A stretch of DNA of 64,000 nucleotides from Cellvibrio fontiphilus (GCF_035317345.1 NZ_JAYKTU010000005.1), one strand, 5' to 3'; counted from the stretch's first letter, positions 9,911 to 18,093 are shown. The notes: generated by a model from the sequence alone, not told the origin. A program made the numbers and translations.

Positions 9911-11758
9911 CTATTGCTTAGCTTCTAGCTGAATTATTGTATTCACCCAATTGGCGTGATCCCATTTGTCATCTTTTAAGGGATCAACTTTAAGATTCAA
10001 TAATTTGATGCCAGTGACATCTATGTGTTGTGTGGGGATATTGCGTTCATAGCCGTATATCGCAGGTGATTCCCATAGTAGTTTTCCATCTCCCCACACC
10101 GAAAACTTAACATCAGCGGTCCCAACTTCATCATCAAGTGCAGCTTTGAAGCTAAAAGTTTTCGCACTTTCAGGTAGTTGATATTGAATGTCCGATCTTG
10201 AATGAGTGCCTATTCCCTGTGCGTATCGACGGTTTGCGATAGATAACTTGTTGCCATCAAAGCTTCGATTAATTGCCATGGCACCGTGATCCTGGCGCGC
10301 ATAATTCATTGGTAAATCTGTTAATAAAACTTGTTGTTCACTGAGTTGTATTTGATGTAAGTGATAGCGGTCAAAAAAATACAGCAACATTACGCCACTG
10401 GCTAATACAAAAAACCAAAGTCCGAACAGCGGGATTCGGTAAAAATGTTTTAAGCCTCGGGTTGCTTTTGAAAGAAATTGGTGGTTAGAGAGCTGATCTA
10501 TGAGCGCTACAATTAATAGCCCAAGGGTTAACCAAGATAAACCTATCCAGATGTCCGAACCATTAATTTCTAGAATGATGAGCATATTTAGCGCGCAAGC
10601 CATGCTTATCAGTGCAGGATAGAATATTTTTTGACGCGCCGAGGCGCAGAACCCCAATGCCATTATCGCAGCAGGGAAAAGATAGCGTTCATGCATAGCA
10701 GGTAAGAGTGTAAAAAATGCTAGTGCACAAATGCTTGCAGAGAACAGTGAATAACTTAGGAGTTGATTGCCGGCGATATAAATTTTATTTTTTATTAAAA
10801 AATAAATTCCATGAACAAACACTAAAAGTGATACGCATGAGAATAATAACATTCCGAAATGCTTGGCCATAAATATGCGCGCCCAAATGGTGTCGCCCTG
10901 TACGCCAAAGAGAATCACATTATCGGGTACTGTATTGCCTGTGAGTAGAATCCATACATTTGCCGCATTAAAGGTTGTCATCGGATACTGTCCTAAAGTG
11001 TCTATATAGGCTTGGCGGACAGATTGCCAAAAGTGACCTGCAATAATTGATGGTAAAAAAATTAACACTCCCAGTGCGAGCGAAATAAAAATGCCAATAA
11101 TATGTTGGCGAATTTTGGTAAAAAATAAAAACCCAAATACAGGAGCAAAAGCGATGCTCTGAAATTTTGTGAGTAATGCTAATGCAAATAAGGGGATTGC
11201 AAGATATGCGTAGCGCCAGCTGCTGGCAGCTACCAAGCTGCAGTAGACCATGGTTGCAGGAACCAGATCTATCTGTCCCCAAATAGGGCCATTTACCAAA
11301 ATGGCGGGATTAAATACGGTAAGAATCATGACTATTTGTTGCGCGAGAGGATTAGCTCTTGCTTTCTGCAACTGACGAAAAATAATGATAGTTAGCAGGC
11401 AGTGAGACGCTACTACGGGTAGCTGCGTGAGGAATTTTAGTAAATCATTGTGTTCAAGCGGTATTGCGGTAAGGTTGTAAAATTTTCCAACTAGAAAAAG
11501 CCAATGAATATAAACAGGGGGGTAGTTGCCATTAAAGCCATCGTAGCCACCGGTAGAAAGTTGTCTTACCCAGTCTTGCCAGTAACCCAAATCTTGGCTG
11601 TATCCTTTCAAAAATAAAAAAGCAAAATTTATAGTCACCACTAACATCAAGTAGCCTTGCAGAACGCTATTGGGCATATTGACATGATGTGGTATTGGTA
11701 AGAATCCATTCAAAGGTCTAATGGTATGAGGCGCCAATTTTGATTCTTGAGCATTCAT
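9911..11758 (-). CDS. GT-C family membrane glycosyltransferase with C-terminal NPCBM-like domain
   Basis: 615 residues. Residues about 30-465 hold some ten to twelve membrane helices, with the loop DLGYWQDW near residue 76 that resembles the catalytic loop of GT-C mannosyltransferases. After the last helix (near 460) a soluble region, about 475-613, looks like an NPCBM carbohydrate-binding module: YAQGIGTHSRSDIQY, FKAALDDEVG, VKFSVWGDGKLLWES and a final DHANWVN. The module would face the periplasm and may hold the acceptor glycan. This fusion is unusual. The gene is 29 bases downstream of gtrB, and the same product type follows it. Confidence 0.8.
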   Translation of the reverse strand: MNAQESKLAPHTIRPLNGFLPIPHHVNMPNSVLQGYLMLVVTINFAFLFLKGYSQDLGYWQDWVRQLSTGGYDGFNGNYPPVYIHWLFLVGKFYNLTAIPLEHNDLLKFLTQLPVVASHCLLTIIIFRQLQKARANPLAQQIVMILTVFNPAILVNGPIWGQIDLVPATMVYCSLVAASSWRYAYLAIPLFALALLTKFQSIAFAPVFGFLFFTKIRQHIIGIFISLALGVLIFLPSIIAGHFWQSVRQAYIDTLGQYPMTTFNAANVWILLTGNTVPDNVILFGVQGDTIWARIFMAKHFGMLLFSCVSLLVFVHGIYFLIKNKIYIAGNQLLSYSLFSASICALAFFTLLPAMHERYLFPAAIMALGFCASARQKIFYPALISMACALNMLIILEINGSDIWIGLSWLTLGLLIVALIDQLSNHQFLSKATRGLKHFYRIPLFGLWFFVLASGVMLLYFFDRYHLHQIQLSEQQVLLTDLPMNYARQDHGAMAINRSFDGNKLSIANRRYAQGIGTHSRSDIQYQLPESAKTFSFKAALDDEVGTADVKFSVWGDGKLLWESPAIYGYERNIPTQHIDVTGIKLLNLKVDPLKDDKWDHANWVNTIIQLEAKQ

Positions 11759-11787
11759 AAATAGTTTCTATTTAGAGAACGTTGAAA

Positions 11788-12744
11788 TTAATCCTTTTTT
11801 ACTATTTCACTAATGTGAAATTTAGGGCGTCTTTTGACTTCTTCGTATATTTTTGAAAGATATTCCCCGATAACGCCCAAGCATAAAAGCTGAATACTTC
11901 CAATAAACAGCAGGGGTAATAATACCGATGCCCAACCGGGAGTTGCATTATCAGTAAAAAAGCGTATTGCTAACACCCAGGCAATGAGAGAGAAAGAAGC
12001 AAAACCAGAGACCAGCCCTAAAACCGTGATCATACGCAGTGGGGCGGTAGAGAATGCAGTTATGCCTTTCCATGCAAATGACAACATTTTTTTGAGTGGA
12101 TATTTGCTTTCGCCGGCTTCGCGCGCTTGGCGCTCATATTCCACTACAGATGAGGGATAACCTACTTCACGTACTATGCCGCGTAAAAAAAGATTGGATT
12201 CATCATATTCTTTTAGTGACTCCAATGCACGGCGTGACAGTAGGCGAAAATCAGCATGATTGAATACCAAATCAACGCCCATTTTTTTCATTAAATGGTA
12301 GTAGCCTTCAGCGGTAAAACGTTTGAAAAATGTATCGGTATTGCGCGCTGAACGCACACCATAAACTACATCCTTACCCTTCAGGTATTCATCCACCATA
12401 GCTTCAATGTTTTTCGGGTCATCTTGTAAGTCGGCGTCGATGCTTACAGTGATGTCTTCGGTTGTTGCGCACAATCCGGCATAAAGCGCATTTTGGTGTC
12501 CTTTGTTGCGTGAGAGTTTTACGGCAACTAATGCTGAATTTGCTGCGGCCTCGCGAGCGAGAATTTCCCATGTTCTATCTTTGCTGCCATCATCCACTAA
12601 ATAAATTTTGGAATCGGCGCTTATTTTTCCTCGGCTTATCATCCCCTCTCGCAGAGAAAGCATGGTAACTAAAGTCTTGGGAAGCATTTCTTCTTCGTTG
12701 TAGCAGGGGATGACAACGGCAAGAGAGGGAGTGTGGCTGGCCAT
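11788..12744 (-). CDS. gtrB: GtrB/ArnC-like polyprenyl-phosphate glycosyltransferase
   Basis: 318 residues from the ATG at 12744; the frame extends further upstream inside gtrA. It is a family 2 glycosyltransferase: VVIPCYNEE at the N-terminus, VDDGSKD, then SIDADLQDDP with the DxD-type metal site, and two C-terminal membrane helices (about 235-300). Such enzymes charge undecaprenyl phosphate with glucose, mannose, GlcNAc or Ara4N on the cytoplasmic face. The start follows the gtrA stop by one base (TAACATG), indicating translational coupling. The sugar is not predictable from sequence. Confidence 0.92.
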   Translation of the reverse strand: MASHTPSLAVVIPCYNEEEMLPKTLVTMLSLREGMISRGKISADSKIYLVDDGSKDRTWEILAREAAANSALVAVKLSRNKGHQNALYAGLCATTEDITVSIDADLQDDPKNIEAMVDEYLKGKDVVYGVRSARNTDTFFKRFTAEGYYHLMKKMGVDLVFNHADFRLLSRRALESLKEYDESNLFLRGIVREVGYPSSVVEYERQAREAGESKYPLKKMLSFAWKGITAFSTAPLRMITVLGLVSGFASFSLIAWVLAIRFFTDNATPGWASVLLPLLFIGSIQLLCLGVIGEYLSKIYEEVKRRPKFHISEIVKKD

Positions 12745-12745
12745 G

Positions 12746-13141
12746 TTAATGATTCCTATATATCCAGAATTTTTGAACCGCAAAATTAATAAAGACTGTT
12801 AGTCCGGTTGCGATGAACTGAGCGACTAGATAGTTCTCTATCCAAGGGATGGGTAAGAAGTTGTCGAAAAGCCATAAGAAAATCGCAAATAATGATGTGT
12901 TGCATAACAAGCCAATACCAACCGCTACAACGAATCTGGGAAATGCTTCCCGATGTCGGCGTTTGCTGTTAAACGTGAAACGGTAATTGGCCCAATAATT
13001 AAAAAATGATGACAGCAAATATCCTGCAGCGGAGCCAGTGACTTCCGACAAGAGTTTCGATTCAACAAAGGCTATCAATAGTAGGAATTGGATTAGGCTG
13101 GATATCCCGCCAATGCCAACAAATAGGGCGAAGCGTTTCAT
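12746..13141 (-). CDS. gtrA: GtrA-like membrane protein, probable lipid-linked sugar flippase
   Basis: 131 residues with four hydrophobic helices and the GtrA family landmarks: GGISSLIQF near the N-terminus, FNYWANYRFTF in the middle and FAVQKFWIYRNH at the end. GtrA proteins are thought to help flip polyprenyl-phosphate sugars made by GtrB. It is the first gene of a four-gene minus-strand unit (gtrA, gtrB and two GT-C transferases). The 141 bases upstream to the next gene probably carry the promoter, but I see no convincing -35/-10 pair. Confidence 0.9.
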   Translation of the reverse strand: MKRFALFVGIGGISSLIQFLLLIAFVESKLLSEVTGSAAGYLLSSFFNYWANYRFTFNSKRRHREAFPRFVVAVGIGLLCNTSLFAIFLWLFDNFLPIPWIENYLVAQFIATGLTVFINFAVQKFWIYRNH

Positions 13142-13282
13142 TGTTATTGTTGGGTTGTATTTTCAGGGTTAATGATGTGTCGCTGTTTTAATGCGGCCAA
13201 ACCTTAACATATTTTTGCAGTGGATAGGATGGTAAATCCATCGAGCGAGGCAAAGGTCACGCTTGTTCAGGGGAATTGAATA

Positions 13283-13510
13283 TCATGCCCAGCGTAAAGC
13301 TGCGCCAGCACGTTCAATATAAACATACTCAGTTTTGTTAGTCAGTGGATGACAGTTGTGACGTAGATGGTGGTGGTGTGCGCTTGATCCCATGTATTCC
13401 CAGCAATGACCTTCATTCACGCACAAGGGGTCTCCCCCGTTCAATCCATAGCTGGCAAGTTCATCCCACATTTTGGGCCATTCGGCATGATTAATGTCGA
13501 GGTATTCCAT
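13283..13510 (-). CDS. Small His/Cys-rich protein of unknown function
   Basis: 75 residues; I do not recognise the family with confidence. It has no signal peptide or membrane segment. The centre is dense in possible metal ligands: GDPLCVNEGHCWEYMGSS followed by HHHHLRHNCHP, then a TEYVYIERAG end. The regular sequence (GGDPLC, CWEYMGS, HPLT) looks like a real conserved protein rather than chance. It stands alone on the minus strand between the gtrA cluster and an AT-rich gap, 141 bases from gtrA. Confidence 0.62.
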   Translation of the reverse strand: MEYLDINHAEWPKMWDELASYGLNGGDPLCVNEGHCWEYMGSSAHHHHLRHNCHPLTNKTEYVYIERAGAALRWA

Positions 13511-13727
13511 TGCAGCTTCTCATGTTTTCTTGAAGGGTTTTAAATCATTTATTGAGTTTATTTTGGTTTATTAAATTGCTTTGTCAATATTTAATTGTAA
13601 CTATATGATTTAAATAAATAAAATAAAATTTTTCAGGTGCTAATAATACTTTTTTAATCATTAAAGTTGACTAAAAAGCATGTTATTCGTTGGTCAATAA
13701 GATTGTGGAAACAAAATTTTGATGTCT

Positions 13728-13752
13728 AAACCTTTCTCTTAATGTAAGGTTT
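13728..13752 (+). promoter_or_regulatory. CueR-like operator upstream of the MerR-family gene
   Basis: AAACCTT at 13728-13734 and AAGGTTT at 13746-13752 form a perfect inverted repeat with an 11-base spacer. The core ACCTT-N11-AAGGT matches, as I recall it, the CueR/HmrR type of operator (E. coli copA promoter). A TTGATG at 13719 and TAAGGT at 13745 would give the over-long (20-base) promoter spacer usual for MerR-controlled promoters. It ends 24 bases before the start codon, so autoregulation is likely. Confidence 0.55.
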
Positions 13753-13776
13753 GCTCAGGTGACAAGGGGTTGAGAT

Positions 13777-14193
13777 ATGAATATAGGTCAGGTGTCGCAG
13801 GCTTCGGGTTTGCCGAGCAAAACAATTCGCTTTTATGAGCAGCTTGGCTTGGTGGTGCCCGCGCGTCAGCTGTCCAATGGCTACAGATCATATTCCCTTG
13901 ATGATGTGGAGCGGTTGCGGTTTATTCAGCGGGCTAGGGCTGTTGGATTTGGGCTGGAAGAGTGTCGAGAGTTATTGGCGCTGTATTCAGACCCTATGCA
14001 GCGCAATCAAGGGGTAGTGCAATTATTGGCCACCTATCTACAGCACCTTGAGCAACAGCTTATCGCTCTTGAAGCTATGCGCAGTAGTATCGAGTCTATG
14101 ATGGAAGAGTGTATTCGAGAGGCTGGCGATAATAGTGATTTGCCTCCAACGGGAGAGTTAACAGGCATGTCTTTCAGGCTTGTGGATTCGTAG
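13777..14193 (+). CDS. CueR/HmrR-like MerR family regulator lacking the second metal cysteine
   Basis: 138 residues. The N-terminal winged helix (MNIGQVSQASGLPSKTIRFY, then NGYRSY) and RARAVGFGLEE are very close to CueR, the copper-sensing activator. It aligns without gaps up to residue 112: Cys112 is present, but position 120 is serine where CueR has its second copper ligand, and residue 77 is Asn instead of Ser. The downstream CCHH-type tail of CueR is also missing. It may sense something other than Cu(I) or bind metal differently. A CueR-like operator precedes the gene. No copA or copper chaperone gene is in the window. Confidence 0.9.
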   Translation: MNIGQVSQASGLPSKTIRFYEQLGLVVPARQLSNGYRSYSLDDVERLRFIQRARAVGFGLEECRELLALYSDPMQRNQGVVQLLATYLQHLEQQLIALEAMRSSIESMMEECIREAGDNSDLPPTGELTGMSFRLVDS

Positions 14194-14262
14194 CCTTGGA
14201 TGTTTTTCGATGCTAAAAAGGCTATGATGCGCGCCATTTAACAAATTGCAATAGGGGAAGCT

Positions 14263-14832
14263 ATGAGCATCAAATCTGACAAGTGGATGCGCCGTATGGC
14301 AGAGCAACACGGTATGATTGAACCGTTTGAGCCCGGGCAAATTCGCCAGGACGCTGGTGGTCAGCGAATCATTTCCTATGGTACGTCCAGCTACGGTTAC
14401 GATGTTCGCTGCGCTGATGAATTCAAGATTTTTACCAATGTTCACTCAACAGTTGTAGACCCCAAAAATTTTGATGAAAAAAGTTTCGTCGATATAAAAA
14501 GCGATGTCTGTATCATTCCGCCAAATTCATTTGCGTTGGCGAGAACAGTCGAATACTTTCGTATTCCTCGCAGCATTTTAACTGTGTGCTTGGGTAAATC
14601 TACTTATGCGCGCTGCGGCATCATCGTAAATGTCACTCCTTTGGAGCCTGAATGGGAAGGGCACGTTACGCTGGAGTTTTCCAATACCACACCTCTGCCC
14701 GCAAAAATTTATGCCAATGAGGGCGTTGCGCAAATGTTGTTTTTTGAAACAGATGAGGTTTGTGAAACATCGTACCGGGATCGAGGTGGGAAGTATCAAG
14801 GGCAGCGTGGCGTTACGCTCCCACGCACCTAA
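14263..14832 (+). CDS. dcd: dCTP deaminase
   Basis: 189 residues. Converts dCTP to dUTP, the main route to dTMP in gammaproteobacteria, as a cytosolic homotrimer. The family blocks are complete: SSYGYDVRCADEF, GKSTYARCGI (with the catalytic Ser and Arg) and TPLEPEWEGHVTLEFSNT (with the catalytic Glu). An AGGGGAAG ribosome site lies just before the ATG at 14263. It starts 69 bases after the MerR-type gene and is followed at 20 bases by a small zinc-ribbon gene, probably co-transcribed. Confidence 0.96.
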   Translation: MSIKSDKWMRRMAEQHGMIEPFEPGQIRQDAGGQRIISYGTSSYGYDVRCADEFKIFTNVHSTVVDPKNFDEKSFVDIKSDVCIIPPNSFALARTVEYFRIPRSILTVCLGKSTYARCGIIVNVTPLEPEWEGHVTLEFSNTTPLPAKIYANEGVAQMLFFETDEVCETSYRDRGGKYQGQRGVTLPRT

Positions 14833-14852
14833 TTTTCTGTAGTGCTGCTGTT

Positions 14853-15038
14853 ATGGGCGATATTATCCAATTTAAAAAACCGAGTCCTTTTGATAAGCAC
14901 AAGGGCAAGACCTTGTGTCGAAGCGGTTTTCATAAATGGCAGCTCGTAAAGGAAAAGCAGTTTGATGTTAAACAAGGAAAGTTGGTGACTATTTATAAAT
15001 GTGCTCGCTGTGGCGAACAAAAAGTTGAATTGAAATAA
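14853..15038 (+). CDS. Small zinc-ribbon-like protein
   Basis: 61 residues with Cys22, His27 and a CARC pair (Cys50, Cys53), a spacing that fits a small zinc-binding fold. The pattern LCRSGFHKW, KQFDVKQGKLVTIYKCARCG recalls short conserved hypothetical proteins of pseudomonads. There is no signal peptide. It follows dcd closely and ends at a strong shared terminator. Function unknown. Confidence 0.8.
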   Translation: MGDIIQFKKPSPFDKHKGKTLCRSGFHKWQLVKEKQFDVKQGKLVTIYKCARCGEQKVELK

Positions 15039-15048
15039 ATTGCATTAT

Positions 15049-15093
15049 GCAAAAACAATAAAGGCTCCTGAGCGGGGCCTTTATTGTTTTTGC
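15049..15093. terminator. Bidirectional terminator between the zinc-ribbon gene and slyD
   Basis: A perfect 17-bp inverted repeat (15049-15065 with 15077-15093) around an 11-base loop, with A-rich and T-rich ends on both sides. It serves the plus-strand dcd unit and the minus-strand slyD end. Confidence 0.92.
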
Positions 15094-15114
15094 GGCTTGT
15101 ATACCTTCTATTTC

Positions 15115-15597
15115 TTAGTGGTGATGACCACCTGCGCCATGGGCGTGACCGTGGCTTAGCTCTTCTTCAGTTGCTGCACGAATGTCGGTGATTTCCACAT
15201 CAAACGTTAAATCTACGCCTGCCAATGGGTGGTTGCCGTCGATAGTCACTTGGTCGCCTTCAACCTGGGTAACTGTTACAACTTGCAGGCCCTGTTCAGT
15301 TTCTGCATGGAATTCCATTCCAACTTCAATTTTATCGATGCCTGAGAACATGTTGGATGGCAATTGTTGTACCAAGCTATCGTCGCGCAAGCCATAGGCT
15401 TCGGCAGCTTTAACGGCGACATTAAGTTTGTCGCCTACTTTTTTACCTTCCAGTGCATCTTCAAGGCCCGGGATAATATTGCCAGCACCATGCAGGTATG
15501 ACAGCGGCTCCTGGCCTTCAGACGAGTCGAGCACTTTGCCTGAGCCATCAGTAAGGGTGTAGTGGAAGCTGGCAACGCAGTTTTCTGAGATGTTCAT
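15115..15597 (-). CDS. slyD: FKBP-type peptidyl-prolyl isomerase SlyD
   Basis: 160 residues. The FKBP core (SFHYTLTDGSGKVLDSSEG, LSYLHGAGNIIPGLEDALEG) is interrupted by the insert-in-flap chaperone domain (about 70-125), and GNHPLAGVDLTFDVEITDIRAA ends the fold. The C-terminus is histidine-rich (SHGHAHGAGGHHH), shorter than the E. coli tail but still able to bind Ni or Zn. It is a cytosolic folding helper also linked to NiFe-hydrogenase metal delivery. It lies 37 bases after the DUF3108 gene on the same strand and ends at the shared terminator. Confidence 0.95.
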   Translation of the reverse strand: MNISENCVASFHYTLTDGSGKVLDSSEGQEPLSYLHGAGNIIPGLEDALEGKKVGDKLNVAVKAAEAYGLRDDSLVQQLPSNMFSGIDKIEVGMEFHAETEQGLQVVTVTQVEGDQVTIDGNHPLAGVDLTFDVEITDIRAATEEELSHGHAHGAGGHHH

Positions 15598-15634
15598 AAT
15601 GAGCCTTTATGGTTAAGTTAAATCGATTAATGTA

Positions 15635-16351
15635 TTAGAAGTTGGAAATTACTTTTCCATCCAATGTCGCCTTGTGAATGTAGATGGTGTAAGCATCTCC
15701 CTTTTCCTCTTGTTGCAAGCGAACCAGCAAATAATTCCAGTCTTTGGCTAGCCAGGCGTAGGTGACACGGTCATTGTCTTCCCGGCTGCGTTTTATTTTC
15801 ACAGTGTTTACTTTACCGAGGGGGGTTTCCAATAACTCTTCACCCACCGTGGTGAATTTATATTTTTTTAGGCGACCACCGTCGGCTATCTGGTATTCAA
15901 AGTCTTTGTGCCCATTGATCAAATCCTGCTGCATCTGTAATTGGTAGCTCAGTTTGTCTTGAACTTTTTGAGCGATATCCATCTCCCAACTGGTTTTTTG
16001 TACATTATTAGTGACGGTTTTGGTTGTCCAGTCAAAGGTTAATTTGGCGTCACGATCTTTGCCCAGTCCGCGGCGAGCATAGGTGTAGCTCAGGGGGGTG
16101 ATGGTTTGTTGTGCTTGATTCCATTGCATGTGACTCTGCTCGGTAATGCTCCCAATGATTGAGTCAGCTTTGAACAATAAATCGTACTTCCCATCCTGGG
16201 TTTTAGTGAGCCTATTGGTCACGGTAATGTTAAAACCGTAGAGTTTGGCTCTGTATTCATTGTCGAACGTTTTAGGAGCTTCTGCCGCTGATGCGGTAGT
16301 GGAGCCGATCAATAGGCTGGCAGTTAACAAAACAACTCTAAAGCTAAACAT
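15635..16351 (-). CDS. DUF3108 family exported protein
   Basis: 238 residues with a clear signal peptide (cut likely after TTASA, near residue 22). The remainder is the DUF3108 type: YRAKLYGFNITVTNRL, SHMQWNQ, and near the end VNTVKIKRSREDNDRVTYAWLAKDWNYLLVRLQQEEKG is the conserved block. The fold is predicted beta-rich and periplasmic. The function is not known. It sits 11 bases downstream of purN, an arrangement shared with pseudomonads. Confidence 0.87.
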   Translation of the reverse strand: MFSFRVVLLTASLLIGSTTASAAEAPKTFDNEYRAKLYGFNITVTNRLTKTQDGKYDLLFKADSIIGSITEQSHMQWNQAQQTITPLSYTYARRGLGKDRDAKLTFDWTTKTVTNNVQKTSWEMDIAQKVQDKLSYQLQMQQDLINGHKDFEYQIADGGRLKKYKFTTVGEELLETPLGKVNTVKIKRSREDNDRVTYAWLAKDWNYLLVRLQQEEKGDAYTIYIHKATLDGKVISNF

Positions 16352-16362
16352 AGGTGATCCTT

Positions 16363-17034
16363 TTATGGCTCGTTGGCTTCAATTTGATAACCCGTAGCCG
16401 GTAAAAGTTCATCATTTAGCACTGCGTGACCTTCCTGCATGGTCAATTTGCCCAGAGCAAACCACTTTACTGCAAGGGGATAAATGACGTGTTCTTGACG
16501 CTGAACTCTTTTAGCCAAAGTGCCGGCATCATCACCAGTTAATATGGGGACTCGCGCTTGAATTACTGCAGGTCCGCCGTCCAATTCCGCGGTAACAAAA
16601 TGTACAGTTACTCCGTGGTGGCTTTCTCCCGCATCCAGCGCACGCTGGTGAGTGTGTAAGCCCTGAAATTTGGGCAAAAGCGATGGGTGGATATTAAGCA
16701 TCCTCCCCAAATAATGCTGGGTAAACTCCGGTGTGAGGATGCGCATAAACCCCGCAAGCACAACAAGACCTGGGGCATAGTTATCAATTGTCTGCATGAG
16801 TTCAGTATCAAAGCTGTCGCGGCTATCGAAGTTTTTGTGATCCAATACTTGGGTATGGATACCTGCCTCTTGCGCGCGCGTCAGGCCAAACACATCGGGG
16901 CGATTGCTGATAACAGCGGCGATTTCTATAGGTAAATCGCCGCTTTTCATGCCATCTATAAGGGCTTGTAGATTGCTACCGCTGCCGGAAATAAGTACAA
17001 CAACCCGCAGCGGGCTTGGGTGAATGGTCGACAT
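16363..17034 (-). CDS. purN: Phosphoribosylglycinamide formyltransferase
   Basis: 223 residues. Transfers the formyl group of 10-formyl-THF to GAR, the third step of purine synthesis. The GAR transformylase signatures are intact: VVLISGSGSNLQALIDG at the start, then NIHPSLLPKFQGLHTHQRAL with catalytic Asn and His, and the following TVHFVTAELDGGP with the catalytic Asp. It starts three bases after the purM stop, so the two are surely co-transcribed. Confidence 0.96.
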   Translation of the reverse strand: MSTIHPSPLRVVVLISGSGSNLQALIDGMKSGDLPIEIAAVISNRPDVFGLTRAQEAGIHTQVLDHKNFDSRDSFDTELMQTIDNYAPGLVVLAGFMRILTPEFTQHYLGRMLNIHPSLLPKFQGLHTHQRALDAGESHHGVTVHFVTAELDGGPAVIQARVPILTGDDAGTLAKRVQRQEHVIYPLAVKWFALGKLTMQEGHAVLNDELLPATGYQIEANEP

Positions 17035-17037
17035 GTA

Positions 17038-18093
17038 TCAGAGGCCTTGCAAATCCACTTGGTGTTCTTCCGCGTTGGCAGCCGCAATATGACCAATCAC
17101 AAAAGCGCTTTCACCAGCGTTGCGCAAAATAGCCAGGGCATTTTCTTTCTCGCTTGCAGGGATGGCGATAACCATGCCAACGCCGCAGTTAAAGGTGCGG
17201 TACATTTCTCGCACATTCACGTTGCCGCCTTGTTGCAGCCATTGGAACACTGGTGGGAACGCCCAGCTTTTTGTGTTGATAACGGCTTTGGTGCCTTCAG
17301 GTAATACACGGGGGATGTTTTCTGTGAGCCCGCCACCAGTAATGTGTGCCATGGCGTTCACTTGTGATTCTTTTATCAGCTTCAGTACCGATTTAACGTA
17401 AATACGGGTTGGCTCCATAAGTGCATCACCCAGTGGGCGGCCGCCACAGTCCTGCGTCAGATCGGCGTTAGTAACCTCGATAATTTTGCGGATCAGTGAA
17501 TAACCATTGGAGTGAGGGCCGCTTGAGGTAAGGGCGATAAGAGTGTCACCTACTTGTACTTTGCTGCCATCAATAATTTCTGATTTTTCCACTACTCCGG
17601 TACAGAATCCGGCCAGATCATAATCTTCGCCTTCGTACATGCCGGGCATTTCTGCAGTTTCGCCGCCTACCAAAGCGCAACCAGCAAGTTCACAGCCGTC
17701 GCCAATACCAGCAACAACCGAAGCGGCAACATCGACATTCAGCTTGCCGGTAGCATAATAATCCAGGAAAAACAGTGGTTCGGCACCAGTGACCACCAGG
17801 TCGTTTACGCACATGGCAACCAAATCGATCCCTATGGTGTCATGTTTGTTGAGGTTCATTGCCAAACGTAGTTTGGTGCCAACGCCATCAGTACCGGATA
17901 CCAGAATAGGCTGGCGATAACCCGCTGGAATTTCTACGAGAGAGGCAAAACCGCCTAAGCCGGCCATCACTTCAGGACGACGGGTACGTTTGGCGACACT
18001 TTTAATGCGCTCGACCAGTGCATCGCCGGCTTCGATATCAACGCCAGCGTCTTTATAGCTAAGGGATGGAGTAGGGGTTTGGTTTTGGCTCAT
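17038..18093 (-). CDS. purM: Phosphoribosylformylglycinamidine cyclo-ligase (AIR synthase)
   Basis: 351 residues. Closes FGAM to AIR with ATP, the fifth step of purine synthesis. Clear signatures are LSYKDAGVDIEAGD, LVSGTDGVGTKL, GIDLVAMCVNDL and GGETAEMPGMY, all parts of the PurM fold. First gene of the unit purM-purN-DUF3108 (and perhaps slyD). It lies divergent from the DUF2066 gene, with about 200 bases between the two likely starts that must hold both promoters. Confidence 0.97.
   Translation of the reverse strand: MSQNQTPTPSLSYKDAGVDIEAGDALVERIKSVAKRTRRPEVMAGLGGFASLVEIPAGYRQPILVSGTDGVGTKLRLAMNLNKHDTIGIDLVAMCVNDLVVTGAEPLFFLDYYATGKLNVDVAASVVAGIGDGCELAGCALVGGETAEMPGMYEGEDYDLAGFCTGVVEKSEIIDGSKVQVGDTLIALTSSGPHSNGYSLIRKIIEVTNADLTQDCGGRPLGDALMEPTRIYVKSVLKLIKESQVNAMAHITGGGLTENIPRVLPEGTKAVINTKSWAFPPVFQWLQQGGNVNVREMYRTFNCGVGMVIAIPASEKENALAILRNAGESAFVIGHIAAANAEEHQVDLQGL

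Noticed and set aside
10968..11282. 104-residue open frame on the minus strand
   Set aside because: Another frame inside the NPCBM-fused glycosyltransferase, with no conserved features.
13155..13282. Promoter of the gtrA cluster
   Set aside because: A region of the right size exists but no convincing -35 and -10 pair could be placed.
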